From the NCBI RefSeq assembly GCF_000002425.4, contig NC_037255.1:6020063-6084062 (forward strand): DNA of 64,000 bases, written 5' to 3'. Below, one piece after another: positions 26,023-38,170 of the stretch (positions within the stretch are counted from its first letter, which is position 1; each line of letters opens with the position of its first letter). The stretch is from Physcomitrium patens. Taxonomy: Eukaryota > Streptophyta > Bryopsida > Funariales > Funariaceae. Position numbers and translations under genes: made by a program. The notes under the pieces are model-generated. The model made no database searches and was not told where the DNA came from. It was given only the letters and a program-made list of their open reading frames with translations.

Positions 26023-26559
26023 TTATTTTGCCTTCTAAGAAAAATTTCTATCAAAAGTAGCCATCATATATTAAAAAAATCTAAGATATGACAAATTCTA
26101 TCTGTCATATATTCTAATCTTTGTTCTTATCAAAGATGGTTGATAGGGCCTTTCAACCATTGATAATGTCTTATACTAGGATGAAAAGATTACTTAGTTA
26201 TTTGATTATTCTTTAGGCCTTCATAACTTTCTTTAAATAAAATATTTGGAATACCATCAAGAGTTGTTCCTACCTCAAATAAAATCACCAAACATTGAAA
26301 GTCTCTTTCAAGGTTGTGATATCTAATGCATTATATCTTACCATCTATTTGAAAAAGAACATGTACTTCTTGAGGATCTTCATCTTAATATATCATCTTG
26401 AAGGTTCTAAAAATTATAATGTCTCATCCGACAAGTCAGCAAACAAAGGCTCTTGAGTTGAATCTACTAGTTGTTGATTTTCTATTTCTTTAGTATCACA
26501 AATACACAAAAATCAAAAACAAGGATAGAAAATAGAATACAATCTTTTCTAAAATTTAT

Positions 26560-27712
26560 TTATTTTATAGCAAAGACTTATTATTCTTCATCTTAGTTTT
26601 GATAGATATCATTGATGAAAAGCCTCCATCGTCTTTGTTGCATTTGCAAGATTTTTTATTAGCTCCTATGTGCATTCACTAATATCATATCTGTATCAAT
26701 AGACAAGATATTCTAATTTATTTTGGCATCACCTTAAGTCTAGAATTTCTTCCATTTTGAATTCTTTATTATTATCCACTTTTATAGGAGGAAAAAGAGC
26801 TTATCTTCTTCTTCTTGATATATTCACAATCTTGTATGATTTAAGAAGAAATACAAGGAAGATATGATGGATCTTCATTGACTCCGATAATTGTAATCAT
26901 TAAGCAACTAGATTAATTTTTCTACAAATAGGAAAAGATCCAAGCTTACAGTATTCTAACTTATTACAAGGACAAGTAGTCTTGATATTATGACAAAGTA
27001 TCCATACCTTATCATGTATATTGAATTGTGGTTGTTCTTTTTTATAAGCATTCATGTTGATCTTTTGTCATTCTTGAGCTTCCTTTAATTACACCTTCAT
27101 TGTTACATATAGCTCAGATAAACAATTTGTCAAATCTTCCACCATTAGATTATTAATTTTTGAAAAGTCAAAAGTATCAAGTTATAGATGGTAATCATAA
27201 TTGGAAAAAAAAAGGTGTTTGTTGCATAGAAGAATGTATCATATTATTATAAGCAAACTCTAACAATGACAAGAGGATTTTCCAATCATCTTATTGATAA
27301 TCAATAGTACATCTTAAATATTGCTCCAAAACTTGATTTACATACTTTTTTTCTCTATTAGTTTGAGGAAAAAAGGCCAAAAAAAGCTTTATATCTACTT
27401 TTAGAAACTTAAAAAGAATTTTTTAAAATCTTGATTTAAATTGAGTTCCTCTATTGAATATAATAACTTTTGACAATCCATGATATCGATAGATATTATC
27501 AAAGAAAAGCCTAGCAATTTCTTCACCTATGATAGATTTTGTGTATAGTACAAAATGTGCCATTTTGATAAAACGATCTATTATCACAAATATAGAATCA
27601 TACAAAGCTAAGACTAAAAGATCTATAATAAAATCCATAGAAATAGAAGACCATGGTTGTTCTAGAATAAGTAATGGCTAAAGAAGTCCATAAAGTCAAT
27701 GACAAGGAGTTT
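26560..27712 (-). pseudogene. Integrase and chromodomain of element 2
   Basis: The best frame (27423-27638) reads MDFIIDLLV, FVIIDRFIKMAHFV and IYRYHGLSKVIIFNRGTQF. Chromodomain remnants lie near 26580-26750. It parallels element 1 13340-14440 and stops abruptly at 27712. Confidence 0.8.
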
Positions 27713-28457
27713 ATGGATTTGGATTAATGTAACAAATCAGACCTTGGAGGATATGCTGCAGGCATTTGTGGTGGTTCATCATAATGATTGGAATGAATAC
27801 TTGATGCCTTTAGAGTTTACTTATAATAGTATTTTAGTAAATATCGATCATTTACCATTTTTCTTTAATATCAATCAATATTTAATTATATCAACAACTT
27901 TCCATCATTTTATCGATATTAACAATCAAAAAATAAAAGAATTTATACTATGGCTTATAATGGCCTTACAAGAGATACAACACTGCCTCCTTATTATAAA
28001 GAATCGACAAAAGCAGTATGTAGATAACCATCGGCAATACAAGATCTTTTGGGAGGGTAATCAAGTCTTATTTTCCAATGTCAACTTGCTACTTGCTATA
28101 TTAATCCAAATCCATAAACTAGTACGTCAAAGGTCCTAGCCAGTCCTATTTATATCTTATCCTATAATCTTGTACTTTCTACAATGTTCTTAGGTGGTGG
28201 ATTCCATCTAAATAACATTTTTAAATTCTTTTTTAAAAAGATTCTATGATAGGTTTTATTTAAATAACTATCCTAAATTTTTTTTAGAAGATTCCATAGA
28301 AGGCCCTAACTACATAACTGCTCTAAATTCTTTTTAGAATGTTTTATGGTAGATCCTACTTGGTCTACTAACTTAATTTCAATTCTACAAACTTCTATGG
28401 TTCTAACTATCTATATAATTAGCTTATCTATATCATGTTACAAAAACAATGTTCTAA
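27713..28457 (+). mobile_element. Family B integrase end plus LTR-like repeats inside element 2
   Basis: The plus-strand frame to 28139 reads TLEDMLQAFVVVHHNDW, HLPFFFNINQY and YVDNHRQYK, matching family B at 21930-22250. Then come three or four imperfect ~50-bp units (28196-28390) like those at 22820-22960. It replaces element 1-equivalent 14440-16180, so it came with a deletion rather than as a clean insertion. Confidence 0.75.
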
Positions 28458-29091
28458 AAGAGTATCGGCATTCTATTTCTCAAATACATCTTAAAGTTCT
28501 TGATATTGGCTTGAAATGCTACTTGAAATCTTTGCACCATTAGAAATGGATGTGGCATAAATGACTTAAGGCGATTCTTCTTTTGCAGCATGTAAAAAAA
28601 CTCTTGCACCTACAAACATAGGTTTAATTGCACTAGACTTGTGATTTTTTACTTCATTAACTATATTCTTTGTTCTACTTTTAGAAAAGTCAAAAGTACA
28701 AGAAATCTAATTTACTTAAGGGTTGTATTTTTCTAATCACATTAAGTTCAAAATGATTGGATTAGATAGAGATCTAATCATATCAAATACCACAAATATA
28801 TTATGACCATTAGTTATTACTTCTATAGAAAAGATTTTGTGAATAACATCTCCAAAAGACAACAAACGACCATCTATGATTTCTACATAAATAGTTATAA
28901 TTTTTCTTACTAAAAATATGCTAAGTCTTTTATCAAATTCTTCATCTAAGAAACATGTTGAGGCTCTTGAATCTAACAAGGTAGAGACTTTGTAATATTT
29001 AGGTCTTAAAATAATATTTAATATAAAACAAGGAAAGAATTTTGAGGAGAGAATAGTACCTTTATTAGGTATTATACAAGGTTCGAGCCAC
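28458..29091 (-). pseudogene. Protease region of element 2
   Basis: The frame at 28737-29093 contains VSTLLDSRASTCFLDEEF; D-S-R at 28965-28973 has the same Arg codon as element 1. Broken downstream by stops. Confidence 0.78.
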
Positions 29092-29095
29092 ACGG

Positions 29096-30414
29096 TGTCG
29101 TATTATGTACTTTCTTGCTCGAGAACGCACTGAGCGTCTGACTGTAGAAGGTGGTATGGAGATTCACTAATATTCAAGCAGTCTATCGGTTTTTGACTGT
29201 TGGAATATAAACGATTGTAAGAATATACCGTAAATCTATACGGATGTCCTTTGACTCCTCATCGAAATCCTTTTTGTCCCAGTCGGTAGGTCTCTAGACA
29301 TTACAGAGAACCTCGAACAATCCAATCTGCTAATCTCCAAACCGCTTTATACTCACGACCTTATATCCACTGACTGTCTTGTTAGATTAACCCAAAAATT
29401 TTCATTCATTCTGCATACTCAATCCTATAGACATCCTTTTAATTCTTCAATCACAGACGTAACTTCGATTTCACAAAATAGTCAAGAATAATCACACCCA
29501 CTTCATTAAAATCTCGATTTACTAGTACAACACATCGATTATTCAGCATTGATCGCCAGAAGTTTCTGTTCTAATCCCTACCCAAAAACCTTGTATCCTC
29601 CCTTTTTCTTAACCTCCCTAATTCCCGAATCTTTGAATCCTCTCCTCCCCCTTAACCATTTTCGAATGTTTTTTTTTTCTCTCTTTTGAAAAAAAAAATC
29701 CAGTTCACCAATACAACACTAACTTTCAGCAACGATTGCCTCCGTCTTTTCCAAAACCCTATGAAAAAAAAACCCCAATTCTCTGTCTTTTCTCCCCTCG
29801 AAGCATGAAGCTAGCTCTCCGACCCTTAAAACCCTGATTCTTCCCCCTTCATTTCTTAACCTATCCTCCCCTTTAACCCTAATTCTCTCCTCTTTCAAAC
29901 CCTAGCCTCTGAATTTCTTCAATCTTCCATCTTGGATCTAGAATTGGCTCCGCCGTCAGAGCTTTCTCCTCCATTTTTTGCCTTTTAAAAGGCTCTTTTT
30001 CTGGAAACAATATTCTTTGAAATGACACAGAGAACAGGACAACCTAAAACGGAATCGAAACTTCCATAATCAGGACCACATTGAGTCATCTGACCAAATC
30101 AAGTTTCATATTGGCTAACAGGCCCATAGTAAGACCTGGATGTTTTCGTAATTGGGTCAAATTGGTCCTTTGCGCCAGGCTCGCTCAGTCATCAATTTAG
30201 TCCTTTCGATCTTGTTGACTTCCAATATTGGACTCGAACGGAGCATTTCGTTATTGATAAGTATGCCTTGACCGACTGTGACGGGGTGTCTGAAACTAGC
30301 CCCTGAATATTGGCACTAGAATCGGTCGTTGCTCCCAATATTTGAGGTAACTGAACATTAATAAAAGTCCTCTTTCTTTATATTTTTATGGTATACTCGT
30401 ATTACAACACGACA
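29096..30414. mobile_element. 1.32-kb GC-richer LTR-like element (young copy) in element 2
   Basis: Starts TGTCGTATTA, ends AACACGACA, flanked by the 4-bp duplication ACGG (29092-29095 and 30415-30418) inside sequence equal to element 1's CACGGTCCCTATTGTAGC. Length 1319 bp. It keeps many CpGs in a host element that has lost most, so it is a late insertion. No transposon protein; probably a solo LTR or small non-autonomous LTR element. A TATAAA-like box is 30-40 bp from the right end on the minus strand, and AATAAA is seen on the plus strand near the same end; orientation unresolved. Confidence 0.75.
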
Positions 30415-30418
30415 ACGG

Positions 30419-31437
30419 TACCTATTATAGCTGAATAAACTTGTTTTCTAATATATTATCTTCTTTGATATTTATACTCCTTATTTTATAATTGCACTTC
30501 TTCTTTAGACAAAGTTGAGCACTATGCTTACGTTTTTCAAAATATAAGCACAATCCTTTCTGATGGCAACAAGTCTTTTTTTGCTCAATAAGAGGTTTGA
30601 AACATATCACATCAATTTGCATATCCTCTACTTCTAAATGTATGTATTGAAGAAGCATTGGTGTTGCCATTGAATTATAATAATATTGAGGCCCACTTGT
30701 TTGACTCTCAGATCAAAATTCAAAAAGTTAATTGTTATGTTTCACAACAAAGTCAATTGCTTGATTCAATGTTTGAGGATCAGGTAAGTTGAGCATCAAT
30801 TTCTTTATTTCATATTATAATCCATAGAAAAATTGCCTAATAAATGTAACATCATTTCACTTGTTATCAATTACAAGTAGTCAAAATTGTAAAGTATATA
30901 ATGTTACACATTGATTATCTAGTCACAAAATATAGAGCTTGTTGATTGCAACATAAGTTGCATCATGTTCTTCATACATGGATCAAAACTTTGCTAAAAA
31001 AGCCTCTAAATTATCTAATATTAGATCTTATTATTCAAGAAAAGATAAAACTATAATAATACTATACCTAAAAGAACTATATCAATGAATCTAACTTATG
31101 ATCTTGGAATTTGATAGCTTTGGAGTTGAAGTTCAATCACAAGTTGTACTTGATTGATAAATCTTCAAAACTTGGAACTTATACAATCAAACTTCTCAGG
31201 AAAGGCAACTCTTAGTTCTCTAGTATCTAAAGCAAGTTCCATCATAAAAGAAAGGACATGATTGGATGCAGATATTGAAGCAATTCCAATCATATTTATA
31301 TCTTCACTTCTTGCCATTCTTGTTGCTCCTTATAATAATAAACTGAGTTGATGTATTGTAAGCATTAACTCCTTCAATTTCTCTTACATTTGTGCCATTG
31401 CATTCTTCATTTCAATAAGTTCTATCATGATAATACT
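30419..31437 (-). pseudogene. Gag of element 2
   Basis: It parallels element 1 gag. The zinc knuckle reads CLYFEKRKHSAQLC (second Cys lost, last Cys kept), so it complements element 1's defect and shows the ancestor had CX2CX4HX4C. The gag start region is near 31427. Confidence 0.75.
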
Positions 31438-31605
31438 TAAAAAATAAATATCTAGTATAGCTCAAGACAATCAGAAGAAAGGACTTCAGAACAAAGAAGA
31501 TACTAAGAACAATATTAGTTTAGAAGAAGGTAATCTACAACTTCTAATATGCTTATGTCTTATCAAGAGAAAGAGTTAATCCACTCTTCATCAAGAAAAA
31601 ACAAA

Positions 31606-31617
31606 GCTCTAATATTG
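31606..31617 (-). other. Candidate tRNA primer-binding site of element 2
   Basis: The minus strand reads CAATATTAGAGC. Compared with the initiator-Met type TGGTATCAGAGC, every difference is a transition. It lies 20 nt inside the LTR end rather than directly next to it, which is unusual. Confidence 0.4.
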
Positions 31618-31637
31618 TAAGTATACTCTTGTCAATC

Positions 31638-32182
31638 TGTCAAGGACATGAATTATAAGAAGATGCATAAATCTGGAAAATTTGTGTCTAAGAGAAGTGA
31701 CAAAATAACAATAAATTAGTATGTATATTAAAAAGAAATTAGAATGACTATTGCCAAAAGATAAAGAAAGTAGAGACTCTTAAATCTAAACTAGAAGCAA
31801 GAAAAGAGTTGACAAGAGTGAAGAAGGCTTCACTCTTGCCTCTAAATATACTATCTAACTAAGAGCTACATGGCAATATTTTATAGGACCTCTAATATGT
31901 GTTGACTTTGCAAGACACATGCCTCAGCTTACAAGCAAAGTTTTCTATAAGTGGGCCATATAATTAGCTTGTTCTTCAAGCTACCAACATGCGTAGCATA
32001 TGGCCAACTTATTGACCATGTTTTTAACCTAAAAATTCAATTATAGATACTTATAAAGTCAAAGCAACATTTATGAAGCTTCTAAAAAGCTATTATAGAA
32101 GATATTATAGAATTGACCTATTTTTATTTATTTTTATGTCATCATATATGTAATTATTGGTTTACATGTATATGTCCATGAT
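31638..32182 (-). repeat. 5' LTR of element 2
   Basis: 545 bp, minus-strand start TATCATGGACAT, end ATGTCCTTGACA. The ends are near-perfect inverted repeats once transitions are allowed. Confidence 0.85.
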
Positions 32183-32677
32183 ACATACTTATAGAAATAA
32201 AACTTCATAGATTTGGTTGTGAAGTCGATCTACTTACTTCTTTCAACTGGACAATTTCTTAACGTAGACTTTGAATTTTTTTTATAGGCATAGGAATAGT
32301 ATTTCCATAATTCATGTTGAAAATAAGTGAGATTTCTTCTCTTAGAATATTGATAATTTCATGAAGATCTGTAATAGTTACAAATCTATTCTTACTTCCG
32401 ATGAGAATAGCATCTATAGTCTTTCTTTCCATAGCCAATTCAAATAAATTCAAAAGTTAAATTAGAAAAAGATAATCCACAATTTCTAATATCAAATGAA
32501 AATTTCTACAAAGAGAGATAATCTACTCTCTTTAAGAAAAAAAATCAGTGTTAAAAAATAAGATTATTTATTTAAAGGTAAGTAGTCTTCAACCTTCAAA
32601 ATATAACAATAGAAGTGGAGTAATATATATACTTTTAAAACAAGAAAAAAAGAACTAAATTAGTACTCTTATCAAAC
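32183..32677 (-). pseudogene. Gag start and leader of element 3
   Basis: The minus frame 32259-32453 begins MNLFELAMERKTIDAIL and holds a helical N-terminal gag segment. It joins to 25475 when element 2 is removed. The leader to 32677 resembles that of element 2. Confidence 0.65.
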
Positions 32678-33206
32678 TATCAAAGATAGAAATCTTGAAG
32701 AAAGAAATCTTTAATACACTCTAATGTCATTCTAAAGAACTAGAAAGTCACTCAAAGTTGATATGGTATTAAACTAGAATAGCTATTGCAAAAAATAAGA
32801 AGACTAGAAAGTTTTAAAATAAGACTAAAGACTAAAAAGGCATTGATAAGAATGAAGAAGGCTTCACTCTTACCTCCATATATATTCTTAACTAAGAGCT
32901 ATGTGGCAATGTCCTATAGGACCTCCAAAATGTGTTGACTTTACAAGACATATATATTAACTTGCAAGGCAAGTTTTTTATATTTATGCCACATAATTAG
33001 CTTGTTCCACAAACTATCAATACATTTTTAACTTATTGATCAAGTTTCTAACCTACTAATCAACTATAAATACATGTAAAGTCAAAGTAGTATCTATGAA
33101 GCTTTTAAGAAGCTTTTCTAAAAAATATTATGAAATAAATCTACTTTTATTTACTTCTATTTAATCATATAGGTAAATATTAGAGTAAATATATATGTTT
33201 GTGATA
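32678..33206 (-). repeat. 5' LTR of element 3
   Basis: 529 bp, minus-strand start TATCACAAACAT and end decayed from TTGACA. It is closer to the element 0 LTR than to those of element 2 (shared AAAGACTAAAAAGGCATTGA block). Confidence 0.8.
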
Positions 33207-36140
33207 CCAATTGCATTAAATTTGAACTTAATAATAAATAAAAAAATAAAAAAATAAAATACTCTTCTTGATTAAAACATTATTTGATAGATCTTTAGAG
33301 ATCTTTTGTATCTTTATTAGCTCTAACTTATCTTTAGTCCAACCAATCATAATGATATAAGGCCAATCCAATATCCTAATTCAAATGCTCACAAAGATCA
33401 TCAAATTTAGATAATTGTCTATTAAAGCACTATAAAGTATAATTTTATGTCCAATTTTTTTAAAATTAATCCACTACAAGCTTCAACAATTCTACTAACT
33501 CAAATACCAATGGACTTCTTTTTATAGATATAAATACACCTAATTGCTTAGTTATTTATATTGACCTTCTAACTAATACCTCAAATTTTCTAATGACAAC
33601 CCTCCAACTCTAAATGGATATAATAGAAGTATCTAATAGCACACCTCTAATAAGACAGAAGCAATCTTAAGTAATTTGGTTATGTAAAGGTAGTTTAGAA
33701 GAATTGATGTAATAAAAAGATTTAGATCAAGAAGTTTTAAACAATAAAAGATAAGTTATAGATACTTAATCCATATAAAAACTAACATAATAAAATCTAG
33801 ATAATAGAAAATAACTTAAAGATATCCAATCTATGTAATAACTAAATTATTTAAAATCTACATTAGATTAGATTAATTTTGGAGGATAAATTTTCATTAA
33901 AAAAATATAGATAATTATAAAAATTAATTGAAGTGATATTAATAATTACTAAGGCCAATGGTTAAAAAAAAATATTAGTATAAGGTACAAAGAATGATTC
34001 ATAATTATTTTTGTTGTTATTATTACTATTGTTGGTTTGATTCAAAGTTATATTTAAATTAGCTAAAAACATAAACCACTTTTCAAATTATTACTCTATC
34101 TCTTTTATTTTTTTTTAATCTGAAGAAGTCTTTATCATCTTTCTTCTAAATTTGAGTTGTATATAGTCTACTTTAAAATAGTAGTTGGTGTAGAATTCCT
34201 TTTAATATAAAAATTAAAAACTTATCAACTTTGATAAAAGAAATTTTTTTTGAAATTCATAATTATAAATTATTATTTAATAAGTAATCTAAAATTTTAA
34301 TGATAATTTAAGATAATTAACCAGCTATTGCTTGAATCAAAGTTGAGTCCAAAAAGATTTTTTTGATCTATCAGATTTTAGGCCTACTTATGTCTAAAAA
34401 TACTAGAATTTGGACCTTGAATCTATAAAAAAATTTAAAAAGTTGATTACTATAATAAGATCATATATTAGAAAATTTAATTTTTAAAATCAAAATTTGA
34501 CTATCAAGTAAGTTAAATAATAATAACTTCACATCATATTGTAATTAATAAAAATAATTAATAGTTTGAGCATCATTTTTTCACTTGAAATTAAATACAA
34601 ATTATTAAAATTTTCATAAAAATATTAACACAAGTTAAATTTTTCATTATAAAACTCAAATTTTGTAATTGATATATTAAATGTATGATGGTATCTATAT
34701 ATAGACCAAAATTTTATCTAAAATACATCCAAATTATCTAATATATGATCTTATTATTTTAAAAAATCATAAAATAAAATAAAAATAAATAAAAAAATGA
34801 GATCTACTAAATTATATTCTAATAAATGTGACTTGAGATATTTGGATAAGATAAGTAAGAGCTTGGAGTTGAATAAAGAATTGTACTTGGTTGATAAATC
34901 TTCAAACTTAAATCTAATACCATCAAACTTCTTCAAATGAATACTTCTAGATTTGCTAAATTATACAATTGTATTTGTATAAGTTACTTGAGATAATATA
35001 ATTATTGAAGATACTCTTGTAATGCCTATTTCTTTATAATTAATTAGTCTTTATGTTAGCCAATGTAATAGATGGAGTTAATCCATAGCAAGTACCAAAT
35101 CTTGATTTGCTCATATATCTACATTATAATATTCTTTATTTCTTCTAAATTTGTCATAATTATGAAGACCTAAGAATTATTATACAAAAAAGAATATATA
35201 TATATATATATATATACATTAGTATTACAACTAAGTTTATGATATAAGATTTAGAACGAATATTAAATCTTAGACTATTAAATCAAAGAAATATGCATAT
35301 TTATATTACAACATATCAAAATGTGAAGTTATTGATACAAAATAGATTATTATACATCACTCTTATATAAATCTATAGTGATATTATAGAGGTGATAAAC
35401 ATTTATGAAAATTTAATAATTATAACTAATTTTAAAAAATAATTATACATAGTTTATTAAATAATATATTATTTGTTTTTGAAAAAAAATAAAATATTAA
35501 ATAAAAAGTAAAAAGTACAAAATCTTAATGTTAGAGCCAAGAATTAGTTAAGAAATAAAAATTGTAATAATCTTTTTAAAACCAATTGTTATTTAAAACT
35601 TAGTCCTTATTATGACTATAAGAATCTTATCAAAAAATCTATAAAAAAATAAAAATAAAATCTATAATAAAATCTAATAATCATAACAAAAATGTCTAAT
35701 CTACAAAATAAATTGCAAATAAGAGGATGTGATAATTGACAAAAAAATAAAACAAAACAAAAACCAAAACTGAAATTTGTTATAATAATTCTACACAACT
35801 TAATATATTTTCTTAGCCATCATTGAATTGCTGCTAGGGAATCTATTCATAAAAAAATAAAATAAAAATCACATTATTATAATTCTCCAAAGGAGACAAT
35901 TATTATGATTTTTTTTTCTTAATTGTTCACCTTTTCTTAAACATAACAAGGAACAAGTACACTTGTTGTTTTATACCTCCAAGTTTTATCCATTTCAAAT
36001 TCAACCTCTTTAATCCTTATAGTAGTATCCGTTTCAATAAAAACAATTCCACTAATTTCTTTAAAATTTGCAATGCAGCATATTGTCTTTATTTGCAAAA
36101 TTAATTGGCTGGAAATTTCAAAACAACAATATTCAATCAT
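33207..36140 (-). other. Very AT-rich DNA with a gag fragment
   Basis: Mostly featureless. At about 34750-35170 the minus strand reads KKFDGIRFKFEDL and neighbouring gag-like sequence, another decayed family A gag. An AT microsatellite is at 35194-35216. No other coding trace. Confidence 0.6.
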
Positions 36141-38170
36141 CTCTTACTCAACAAATTTTCTACCAAAATAACCAAATTTAAGGAGGATTTGGATAAAAAA
36201 ATTCATCTCCTAAATATCCCTAGACCACTTTATCTCATTACAAGCTTCCAATTGCCAAAATCTACCACAATTGCCAAACTTTTATTTATTTATTCATATA
36301 TACATGTAAAATTTAAAAACTCAATTAATCCAAGAAAGGAAGCAAAACCTGAACACTAAATTTAGACCGAAAAACAAGCCAAAGATCTTTAATCAGGATT
36401 GCAACGCGATGAGAGAGGCCAAGTCGAGAGCAAAGCGACTCCAACGTCCTGAAATCACAGAATTAGGGTTTGGATCTCTCTGGGTTTGCCTGCCAGTCCT
36501 TTGATGCAAATGCTTTTGGATAACAGGGACACTTAATTGTGGAATGTACATACAGAATAAATAAATAAATCCGCATCTTTGAAGAAAAACTGTGGAATCT
36601 TTAGAAAAAAAAAAAAACTAGTTTTTGATTCAACATAATTAAATGTAGATACACGTCGTGGAAAATATGTAAAAAAATAGAAATAAAAAGACAATCCAGA
36701 AAATTAGACGTGTTCCTCAAATGTTGAAACAAGTAGCGAATGTTACAAAAATTGTTAAAATGTAAAAAAACAAATGTACAGTAAACAACAACAGTAACAA
36801 TCCACTAGAACAACAAGGTTCCCCGAAACGACCTAACTTTACATGCTTAGGATGAGGATTATGCAAGTTGAGAGAGCACTCTACCCTGGGTTTGCCTTGT
36901 TGAGAGGTATTAGAACCAAAGAAGCTTTGTCCTATTGCTGGCGCAATCAATAGATGCAATAGGATACCTGACATGTATTCACTAATTTATTTATATTTAT
37001 TGAAGGCACAAATACACTTACATTATACACATGACTCTGGAGGACATAAAATTCTAAGTTTACAGTATTGCTGGAAGGGAGAGACAGCCAGATAGCCGAT
37101 ATGCATATTTTTCTGTCACAAGCTTGACGACAGAAATTGCAGCAGCGGTGCACGCTAGGGCTCAGGGACTCAGTCAGAACACTCAAAACGTTGTTAAGGA
37201 GTTTGACCAGTAAAATGTGCCTTTTGCCCCATCATCACTCTGCATGTCAAATTCCTGCATGCTCTACACCAAGCGTTTGCTAGCAAGTTTTGTACAGTTT
37301 GATTGAGCATTAGTCATGACAGGGGGTTGATAAAGTTCAAGGATATACGTTCTGGAATCGTGATTTATATTTTGAGATCACCAGTATTACCTATAGGAGG
37401 AAACTATCCCATTCGTGTCAGGCTTACCTGGCAGATTGCCTCATCCATTCTAATCAGTCCCTATCCCGACGTAGCAGTCACCATCATATAGGAGTGAGTG
37501 GGCTGACACTTAAGCCTATTATATGATGATTTGAGTAGCAAACACACGTGATCGATCTTAGAATCTTTCCAGCAATTCGCCATCCTGTAAGAATGAAGTT
37601 AAGCACTTACTCCAGTCTCTTTCTGAACTATCTGAACCTACGAAGAATGAGCTGTAAAAACTCAAGAAGGCAACCAAGTGCTCACAAGAGCTGAGCAATC
37701 ATGAAAAGTATACATACTTTGTGACAACTTGCGAGGCAAGCATGTCTTATAAACCTACCCTGCCTTTTTCGGGTATTAACTACGGTTCTTCATTCTTGAG
37801 CTTCAATCAACATAGAGCAATAGAGTAACCAGTAAAAAAAGGGATGCCATCTCTTCTCATCATCATCATTACCTAACAGTTAGTCATTCGACGTGTGTAG
37901 TCTTTCTAAGATTTTCTGGTTGTCAAGGCCAGCAAACACCAGGCTAAGCAGATGTAAGCAACAAAAATGTCTGCAGCCCAAAGACCAGGTCCCTACAAGC
38001 ACGTTGCTGGCGTCATGTTCTTACAGTGTGAGCACCACCATCAATCTGTGTTAATTTTACCAGGCTCAGGGCCGCATCCCAAATATCATCTAGAACCCTA
38101 AAAATACATTGCACATGCTCATCTTCAAAAACGTTCGTGGACTGAAGCAATGCAATCAAGGCCCAGAACA
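36141..38170. other. Downstream region of the methyltransferase gene
   Basis: Composition rises to genic level from about 36360. It should contain the 3' UTR of the minus-strand methyltransferase, but its length cannot be fixed. Short frames on both strands match nothing I know. Confidence 0.4.

Larger units (their letters stand above)
25476..32182 (-). mobile_element. Chromovirus family A element 2, both LTRs present, nested in element 3
   Basis: 3' LTR 25476-26022 (547 bp), chromodomain and integrase about 26560-27712, protease 28458-29091, gag 30419-31437, primer-site candidate 31606-31617, 5' LTR 31638-32182 (545 bp). A target duplication in element 3 gag reads CATAC on the right (32183-32187) and TATAT on the left (25471-25475), two C-to-T changes apart. 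RT and RNase H are missing: a 745-bp family B piece replaces about 1.7 kb. A 1.32-kb element sits in the protease-gag junction. Full of stops. Confidence 0.85.

Noticed and set aside
12210-33206. Endogenous pararetrovirus or other virus
   Set aside because: Integrase, chromodomain, LTRs and polypurine tracts are present; no movement or coat protein was seen. These are Ty3/gypsy elements.
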